In this document: positions 57,206-64,000 of the stretch, piece by piece
Layout: the number at the start of each line of letters is the position of its first letter
Numbering within the stretch: the first letter of the stretch is position 1
From: Andrena cerasifolii
Lineage: Eukaryota > Arthropoda > Insecta > Hymenoptera > Andrenidae
NCBI RefSeq assembly: GCF_050908995.1
Contig: NC_135130.1
Span: 2,287,001 to 2,351,000, forward strand
DNA: 64,000 nt
Direction: 5' to 3'
Translations under genes and position numbers: made by a program
Notes under the pieces: model-generated
Database searches by the model: none
Told to the model about the DNA's origin: nothing
What the model saw: the letters and a program-made list of their open reading frames with translations, nothing else

Positions 57206-57355
57206 TAAGGGTGCGTTTATGTTGGAGCTGCGATAATAGCGAAGAAAGAGAAATATTTCGTTCTCGACGCTTTTATCGTTGGTCATCAATATAGTCATCT
57301 TGCTCTTATCCTCGCTCTGATCGTTTATCGCTGCTACAACATAAACGCACCCTTA
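57206..57355. mobile_element. TA-flanked MITE, ~146 bp
   Basis: TA-AGGGTGCGTTTATGTTG on the left and CAACATAAACGCACCCT-TA on the right give a TIR of about 17 bp (AGC inward on both). TA is present at both edges. There is no coding capacity. The size and TA suggest a Tc1/mariner-type MITE. Confidence 0.75.
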
Positions 57356-57685
57356 GGCATATGTCCTCTGCATATCCTCAGAATTTCATAATTTTGTAAA
57401 TTTTGGGGTGGGGGATTTTCCCTTGTAAGTATATATATTACTAGGGTCTCCATTTTGCGCAAAATGTGGCTATATTTTAAATAGACAATTTTCATTCTGA
57501 TGCAAACATTCAAAGTTCCAAAATATCCGTATGACATGCTTTCATCTGTACTTTACGTAAAATGTAAAAATTATCAAAGATGTTGTGGAGAAGGGAATAA
57601 GCGTCGAGAGTTGAATGTAGAAGGAAAGGAGAAAATGAAGGAAGTGTGCGTTTCGTTCTGCACTTCCTAGTAGACTCATCATTAA
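57356..57685. other. spacer
   Basis: GATTTTCCCTTGTAAG at 57414-57429 resembles the right end of the CTAACAAGG foldback family, but no left partner was found. Short frames only. Confidence 0.4.
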
Positions 57686-57693
57686 GGCTTTAT

Positions 57694-58517
57694 TAGGGGT
57701 AGGTCGGTTTTTAACCCTTAACTGGTATACTGTTTTTGGCAAACGTGACTGGTATACTGGGGTCGTGGCAGACCCCAAATAAAAAAGGACACAGAAATTT
57801 GTAAAGTCGACACTAGAGCAACCACTATGAATATTTTCATCTTAGGTAATGTATAAAATAATAGAAGCGTAGAAAGTTAAACTATTATTATAAAATTAAT
57901 TAGAAATTCAGTTTACCAACTTAGACAACTGAAAATTGTACATCGAACTTTGGGTGCTTGGAGTCACGAGCGACCCCAGGATACCAGTTAAGGGTTAAAA
58001 ACCGAGTTAAAAACTGTTTTTTTTTTATAAATTTGTAAGAATCGAAAACCGGTTTTTAAATTTAAAAAAAATGCTTTTATATACTAGAATTAGTATGTAA
58101 AAGTGAATTAATTATTTAATTAAAAACGTTAGCATTTTTACTCGAAATTGCGTCGGACACAAGCATATTGTAGTAACAGTTTACTGTAAAACTAATCTTC
58201 ATGAGTTCATATTTTCGGAAGAAAAATACTAAATGAAATAAAGATTTATAATTTATATTTCGTACGGATTTTAGTTATTTTAATTGTTTTTATTTATTTG
58301 GTCTTTTATAGATAGAGTATATTTTATTTTGTTATATTTTTGTAAATCCGTAAATATTAAACAATTTTAATTTTTTAAAATAAGTACAAACATTTATTTC
58401 CTATTTTAATTATATTTTTTGTGAAAATTCGAAAACCGGTTTAATCGTTTTTTTTTTTTGGGAATAGTGGAATTCGAAATCCGGTTTTTTCAAAAGTCGG
58501 TTTTTGTACGAACCCTA
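57694..58517. mobile_element. hAT-like element, 824 bp, carrying a nested TTAA MITE
   Basis: The termini are TAGGGGTAGGTCGGTTTTTA and GTCGGTTTTTGTACGAACCCTA-type sequence, both with TAGGG ends and the inner motif AAAACCGAC. The flanks GGCTTTAT (57686-57693) and GGCTTAAG (58518-58525) agree at 6 of 8 positions, a decayed 8-bp TSD. The interior repeats AAAACCGGTTT several times (58043, 58430 and 58480 regions). There is no transposase. Confidence 0.65.
57711..57998. mobile_element. TTAA-flanked MITE G (280 bp), piggyBac-like
   Basis: TTAA lies at 57711-57714 and 57995-57998. The termini CCCTTAACTGGTATACTG and CAGGATACCAGTTAAGGG are inverted repeats with CCC...GGG ends as in piggyBac. Further in, GGGGTCGTGGCAGACCCC forms a local hairpin and CGAGCGACCCC is its partial partner. 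It sits inside the hAT-like element, so it is the younger insertion. Confidence 0.9.
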
Positions 58518-58525
58518 GGCTTAAG

Positions 58526-58690
58526 CCAGCAGATCCTGTTTTATACGCGAGCATGTTACGAGATAGGACAAAACAGGCTGTGTATTGAAATCGATGGTTG
58601 AGTGAGAACTTGCGAGAGAGCAGGATCGGTTAAAACGTCTCCTTGGGCGGGTGTTCATTATATATGGGACACTCTGTATATGCAGAAATA
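58526..58690. other. possible end of a dispersed transposon
   Basis: TATATGGGACACTCTGTATA at 58664-58683 resembles the TACAGGGTGTCCC-type termini common in insect DNA transposons. The opposite end is not in view. The preceding 130 bp look like its interior, but this is not proven. Confidence 0.35.
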
Positions 58691-59767
58691 GAGTACATAC
58701 CTATATGTAAAATAAGCAGACAAGAAACGTAATAGGGAAATAAGTATTTTCCAATACGTTTTTATATTTCTTCCAAACTTCCAACTTCCAAATGTACATA
58801 CTGCAGGTGTTTTGTTTGCAAATTAATTATATTTGGCAGTATTTACCCCAATGATAAATAGGATAGAAAACGCTTTTCTAAAATTTGAATCTTCGGCTGT
58901 GGAATGATATTTTACACGGTTTGAATTTTCATATAACTGCTGAAAAATACGTGAACAGCTTGAAAACAGCTTGGAGCAAAATTAGCTCTCAAAGTTTAAT
59001 CCGTTGCACCACTATAGACGAGACAATTGTCAAATTATTTCCCGAATACAATGATTCACAAAATTTAGTATAAACTTTGAAATCAGCTTTCCACCCCTCG
59101 GCATAATTTGCATGTCAAGAATTCTCTGCAATTCGGTAACTGTAATTATTCCGCAATTGCAGCACGGCTCATTTCTGACACAGTGGAGTTTGCAAGGGAC
59201 GAATCGACAGTGTATGAACAGATACCATTCAGTTTGCTTCTATTTGACTCTAAGAGCTCAATTGCTCCAATGGAAACGTCCAGCCAGGAATTGTGCTCGC
59301 AGTACGTATGTGCTTGCAAAGTATACTAGAAAGAAAATGCGTGGCTTTCCACGATATCGAACTCCGTTCGTCCAGTAAATAGACTGGCATCGGTTCCCCA
59401 TATTTGCAGAAATCAATCCTGGCGAATGCATTTCAGACGAGCATGCTTTTCCGATCTTCATCTATCTTCGGTCTGTAAATCTTTTAACTTTCATGATGGA
59501 AGCACAGCTTTCAACTTTGTGCTTGATTAAACTTTCCACTTATACGTGCACAGCTCTAGTCAGAAGTTTGATATCATATATTTTTAAGAGAAGTATTCTC
59601 GTGAGGCTTTCTTTGGCTGATGCATCGAGATCTTCAAGTTGTCTTCGCATTCTTAATTTATATATGTGACGATATAAATATACAGAAAATTATACAAGAG
59701 AACATATTTGAGTTTGCATTTTTTTAATAAGTTTAAACAGCTTGAAGACCTGGGACTACTGGCAGCT
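58691..59767. other. spacer, no gene recognised
   Basis: 58885-59460 has overlapping frames on both strands (62-88 codons) with no family signature and balanced composition. It could be unique non-coding or ancient coding DNA. Nothing else was seen. Confidence 0.35.
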
Positions 59768-60500
59768 TTAAGGGGTCATGCTCAGTCAGGAGGACGAAAA
59801 AAGGGTGGTCTTTGGAAATTTTTTACTCAAAAGCTATAACACATTTCTCAGAAAATTTTTTTTCCTTTTAAGGATTGCATCTAGTACCGTGCATCGCAAT
59901 TTTTTTATTTAAAAATATTTAGCAATAACTAAGTTATGGTCCATCACTCGAAGGTTCTTTAAAAAAAAGGCTTCTGCGGTGACCACTGTTGCTCGAAAGT
60001 GGATCATCTGAAATAAAAAATTCAAAAGAATTTACTTATTATATTATATTATCTAGTATTTGAACGAAGGATTTTCCGAAATATTGATTTGGGAAAAAAT
60101 GGCTGATGTTTAAAGTAAAAGTTTCAATTTTTATCATAAATCTGCCTGATTTTCGTGAATTAAAAGAAAACTGAGCATCGGATAAAAAAATCCTTCGTTC
60201 AAATACTAGATAATATAATATAATATAATAAGTAAATTCTTTTGAATTTTTTATTTCAGACGATCGACTTTCGAGCAGCAGTGGTCACCGCAGAAGCCTT
60301 TTTTTTAGAGAACCTTCGAGTGATGGACAATAACTTAGTTATTAATAAATATTTTTAAATGAAAAAATTACGATGCACGGTACTAGATGCAATCCTTAAA
60401 AGGAAAAAAGATTTTCTGAGAAATGTGTTATAGCTTTTGAGTAAAAAATTTCTAAAGACCACCCTTTTTGTCGGCCTCCTGACTGAGCATGACCCCTTAA
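59768..60500. mobile_element. TTAA-flanked foldback element E (725 bp), second copy of element D
   Basis: TTAA lies at 59768-59771 and 60497-60500. The termini are GGGGTCATGCTCAGTC and GACTGAGCATGACCCC. It shares its whole sequence with 32049-32772 at high similarity by eye. Its left arm carries the same arm-specific bases as the left arm of D (GTTCTTT, GATCATC, AGCAATAAC) and its right arm those of D's right arm. The loop (60070-60191), however, runs in the opposite direction. Confidence 0.95.
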
Positions 60501-62060
60501 CAGAGTTCACTGTGGCGCATATGTAGAATTAAAAAATATTACTTACAAACAAAATAAGATTATTGTAATAATAATAATGAAATTAAATAATAATGTGTTT
60601 TATTCTTTTATTAGGAATATTCGGTTACTATTAAAGTCCTCTTACAATTTCAGTGTTAACAAAGCAAGAAACAGCTCTTTTTCTCATATTCTCCCATAAC
60701 TTAAAAGGTAACAGTACCTACAATATAATATTCTATTCTACTTTTTGCCTTACTTCACACTCCACATTTATAAAATTGATTTCATTCACGAAGTGCAATA
60801 AAATATAATAAAGGAGTATTTGCGAGACGTCGATTTGCAAAAGTGTTGATCTACGATCGACAGTCCTCCTCGAAGGTAATGCAGATTTATTTCTTTTCTG
60901 CCGGAGTAAGAAGTAAAATTTCACGGAATAGCAAGCAGTTCAATTTAGCAGTTATTTGGATTGAACGTCATGTGACATAAATTCCTAAAAGATAGCGTCA
61001 TTGACTTACGACAGCCAGCAACGAAGAGACATCCAGAATCCAATTTGTAATATATCCTGGATAAAAGTGCCTTCAGTTTTCATATTGGCCGCCCACGCGC
61101 CCATAAGCACGAACCGCTGGCACGCACCAGGCTACGTCACAGAATCAATTGCCTGAGACGTAGTCTCAATAGCAGTGGTTTTGACTGGACGAACCTTTTA
61201 ATCTACTTCTCCGCAGCGATTAGGAGAGATTAATAGAGATCAATAGAAATTTTGGAAAATTAAATACGGCAATAACGATGAAGTATGAATTCTTTCACTT
61301 GAAGTATCCCTTAGGCCTTAGGGGATGATTTTATTCTATCCATCAATTCGCTTTTATAGCAGTATGTAAGGGAGAAGGTGTAAACATGGGCCACTCTTTT
61401 TGTTTCGAGGGAAACACGTATTAAACATGTAAAAATTGAATGAACAAAACATGGAAATGGCAGCTCATAGATCTGAGAGAATGTATCAGAAGCTTTTTAG
61501 CGTGAAAATTCAACTATTTTGAAGCTATGCCATTTCTTCAAAATTTTGTCAGAAACAGGGTTTCAGAAATTGAAGTGGTAATATGGACCAGGGCTGGAAA
61601 GTAAAAAACACGTAAGAAATAGTTGATTTTTTACAGATTTTGTAATTTAACATTAAAACAAGTTTTTTTCATGTCTGTGGTAATTACATGATAATTTCAA
61701 GGTTATTTAGGCCAAAAGAAATTGTAAAAATTCGAAAAAGTTTGAAAACAAACGACTAAACAAATTTTAATTCATATACTGTTTGCAACCTTTGATAAGT
61801 AAATAAACGAATAAACAGATTTCATTACACAATATTGATTTTGCTGATAGTTCCTTTATTTAATTTTTTTTGGTGTTGTCATACTTGCATACAGAAGTTG
61901 GTGCAAACATTTTAGAAAAAAGTGACAAAAGTTCTGCTATAATGTAATTTGTTTTGTTGTTCCGTTGTTTTGTAAAATACAGTAGCCCCGTTTTCGACTG
62001 ATCTGCTTTGTTCAGAGTTCTAGGCTCCGAATGTTCGCCAATAGTCAAAGTTGCCATAAA
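60501..62060. other. spacer with GC-balanced block 60840-61230
   Basis: The 60840-61230 part contains TGGCCGCCCACGCGCCC and CAGGCTACGTCACAGAATC words and may be regulatory DNA. TAAGGGAGAAGGTGTAAACA at 61367 looks like a transposon end without partner. The rest is AT-rich. Confidence 0.35.
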
Positions 62061-62978
62061 AGAAAGCGTGACCCAAAAATGTGGGGTGTTTTAGCCTCTT
62101 TTTAGTCCCACAATTTTTTAACTGCATTTTGTGCCAAATATAAGACATCAATCACAAAAAAATTTCAAGTTGAGGTGACAATTAGTTTCTGAGATATAGG
62201 AGGTCAAAGAAGTGAAAATTCATTCACGTGTCAGCCCATACACTTCGATGTACGGAATTTTAAATCAGTCCGATAATTTAAAGAACTCTTCCCCAGAGTT
62301 TTGCTAACTACCTACTAACAACGAATTTGAACCTAGATTTTCAAAATTCACAATCGCCGATTCAATATAGCGGCCCGTATGTCAAAAAATATTCTAATTC
62401 AATAAGTTACAAAATGAATTTTGAAAACCAAAGCAATATTTATGGATTTAATAATAATTAGTTTCAATTTCGTGGCAGCTGTGTATTCTAATGGATGGAA
62501 TATAGGTAGGTACATGTTTAAGTACTCAATGAATTTTTAAAATCTAAGTTCAGATCAGTTCTTAGCAGTCAGCAAAACCCCTGGGAACAATTCTTTAAAT
62601 TATCGGACTGACATAAATGTAGTAGGCAACCGGCAGTTAGGCAACGGCCTATGGTGTGCGATGAGGCCCATAGGTGGCGTCCCTTTATGAGGAGTTCGGA
62701 AGACAGGGACCGCGGAGAGTCGGCGTAGCCGTGGTGGCAAACGCGACTGATCAGCACGCGGACGGCTCGGGTTCGATTCCCGGCGCCCCGTGGCTGTCTT
62801 TTTCCGACTCTTACATAAAAGTTAATGAATTTTGACTTCTTTGATCTCGCATACCTCAGAAACTAATTGTCACCTCAACTTGAAAATTTGTTGTGAATCA
62901 TGAGGTATCACTTGGCACAAAATTAAATTCCAAAATCGTGGGACCAAAAAGAGGCTATTTCTTGGGTCACTCTTCTAG
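62061..62978. mobile_element. foldback element, ~918 bp, with inserted SINE-like sequence
   Basis: The left arm is 62061 to about 62352 and the right arm about 62530 to 62978, interrupted. Matching inverted words are GTGACCCAA, AGCCTCTTTTTAGTCCCAC, TCAAGTTGAGGTGACAATTA (perfect), and ATAATTTAAAGAA. The arms begin and end AGAAAGCGTGACCC / GGGTCACTCTTCT. The right arm is broken by a 195-bp insert. No TSD is evident for the foldback itself. Confidence 0.85.
62618..62812 (+). mobile_element. tRNA-derived SINE-like insert with TSD ACATAAA
   Basis: ACATAAA occurs at 62611-62617 and 62813-62819, directly flanking sequence absent from the other arm. The insert contains a tRNA-like part (about 62712-62790) with a perfect polymerase III B box, GGTTCGATTCC, at 62770-62780 and an A-box-like TAGCCGTGGTGG upstream. 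The T stem-loop CGGGTTCGATTCCCG is intact, but only about four acceptor pairs form and the anticodon stem is irregular. It is therefore not a functional tRNA. The 95 bp upstream (GTAGGCAACCGGCAGTTAGG...) have no tRNA character. No poly(A) tail is seen, so the SINE assignment is inferred. Confidence 0.6.
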
Positions 62979-64000
62979 TGTGGCTCTACTCGAAGGTCGA
63001 CATATCCAATATTTGGAATGTATGTGCTGTGGATATCCTCAACGTTGCCATTACCACACGCGAATTGTCTTTTCAATTCTCTTGGGGCAGTAAAGCCTAA
63101 TTAACCTTCGTGGTGCGCGTATAACAGTGGCTTGCCGCTCGCCAAATTAATCTTGAGTGACAAGTCTAAAACGGTAGGGCTAGTGGTGTCAAATTTGTGT
63201 ACAATAAAACTTCGTGATAACAGACGAAGCGACTGTTGCTCGAACGCTAATCAGAAACTACTATTTTAATGCGGTCCGATTGTCTGACCAAAAATAGACA
63301 AGCATGCTCTTAGTTCCACAGAATCTATCTGCCAATCCGCACGATGACTAAGAAGATAGATCTTTGACTCGTCGAATGTCGCGGCAAGAATGAATATTCG
63401 AACGGGGACCTGCCAGTTCAATGAATGTGACGAGAATGAATGTCCAACTTTTCTGACGTTTGGACAGCGGACACGGTTTTCTGATTTTTACCCTTGAATG
63501 AGGCTCGAACTCCTCGTCTCCCCCTGTATCTCTCAAAGTGTTGTTTCGACACTCGAATCATGTTTATCCTACTGCTGGTTGGGTTTTATAACCGCCCTAT
63601 ATTTCCTCCATCGACTGTACATGCGGTTCGAAGTCACCATGTGCACCACCCGCCAACGGAGCAATATCCAGATTAACTCAGAGCGAGGAAGGTCTAAATC
63701 CTTAAAGACAGCACGGTTTCGATTGCCTTCTTGACAATCTGGCTAGCAGATGTTTTCGACGGACGCATCGAAACAAGGAATTACCGGCCGTAAACGGCGA
63801 ACGAATTTAGGCTTCACTTTGAACAATGGAAGCCACACGAGGTGTCACGCACCAACTTTTATGCAGCTTCGTGGGTGCATAGATACCTGAAAAATATTTG
63901 ACGTATGTACGGCCGTTGGCTCAGGCACCTAATAGTTTACGAGATATTTAGCAAAAAAACACATTATGTCCCAATTAGTTGCGCTAGATGGCGTTGTTGT
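62979..64000. other. mixed non-coding DNA to window end
   Basis: This is GC-balanced sequence with short frames on both strands (60-78 codons) and no recognised gene. The last 80 bases carry ACGAGATATTTAGCAAAAAA and GCGCTAGATGGCG, words also seen in part near 890/1020 and 12030. They are likely pieces of dispersed repeats. Confidence 0.35.

Noticed and set aside
62712..62790. Functional tRNA gene
   Set aside because: The B box and T arm are good, but the acceptor stem pairs at only about four positions and the anticodon arm is irregular; treated as a SINE head.
1..64000. Conserved microRNAs or snRNAs
   Set aside because: I looked for well-known mature sequences (let-7, miR-1, miR-9, miR-124, bantam) and U1/U2/U4/U5/U6 cores by eye and found none; a covariance-model search would be needed to exclude divergent RNAs.

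Overview
The window looks like nuclear DNA from an arthropod, most likely an insect. It is AT-rich and has no operons. I recognise no intact host protein-coding gene, rRNA or functional tRNA. It is crowded with remnants of eukaryotic transposons: pogo and mariner transposase pieces, LTRs flanked by 4-bp target-site duplications (TSDs), hAT-type MITEs with 8-bp TSDs, TTAA-flanked foldbacks and a non-autonomous Helitron. Hymenoptera is a guess from the general texture and is not proven. Almost all short open frames are chance or repeat-derived; the longest is 141 codons, and only its N-terminal half is recognisable, as a mariner transposase tail.

Layout. 1-9.3 kb: mostly single-copy non-coding DNA with a 129-bp tandem duplication (801-1058), a 206-bp hAT-like hairpin (1640-1845) and a foldback whose arms are 32-bp minisatellites (6377-6983). 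9.3-17.4 kb: a poly(A)-tailed retro-insertion with a 13-bp TSD that itself carries a TTAA element, a Harbinger-like MITE, two LTR-like blocks, a TA-flanked element with a nested foldback, and a 720-bp TTAA palindrome. 17.4-24 kb: two copies of an unrecognised ~300-bp sequence whose homology starts at a splice-acceptor-like site, a 275-bp x 5 satellite, a perfect 83-bp-arm hairpin, and LTR and reverse-transcriptase debris. 24-36 kb: foldbacks, MITEs, a clean solo LTR (27335-27883), two more TTAA elements and a TA element filled with a 199-bp tandem array. 36-49.5 kb: a Helitron with a nested MITE, a pogo-like element with a broken transposase N-terminus, two hAT MITEs (one inside a solo LTR), another solo LTR and a 663-bp element with a 9-bp TSD. 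49.5-64 kb: blocks that look like conserved non-coding DNA, a mariner fragment, more foldbacks, a second copy of the 32-kb TTAA element with its loop inverted, and a foldback invaded by a tRNA-derived SINE-like insert.

The unifying theme is large inverted-repeat (foldback) DNA elements that would form long hairpin transcripts. At least five TTAA-flanked elements of 704-730 bp share GGGG-type termini (Kolobok-like). Two smaller TTAA elements have CCC-type termini (piggyBac-like). A third family has CTAACAAGG termini, and several TA-flanked elements begin GGG. Nested insertions give a readable relative chronology. Between elements lie several GC-richer single-copy blocks (near 2.1, 21.5, 28.5, 33.2, 50.6, 52.4, 54.6 and 61.1 kb) that could be regulatory DNA of a gene outside the window. 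This is inference only.
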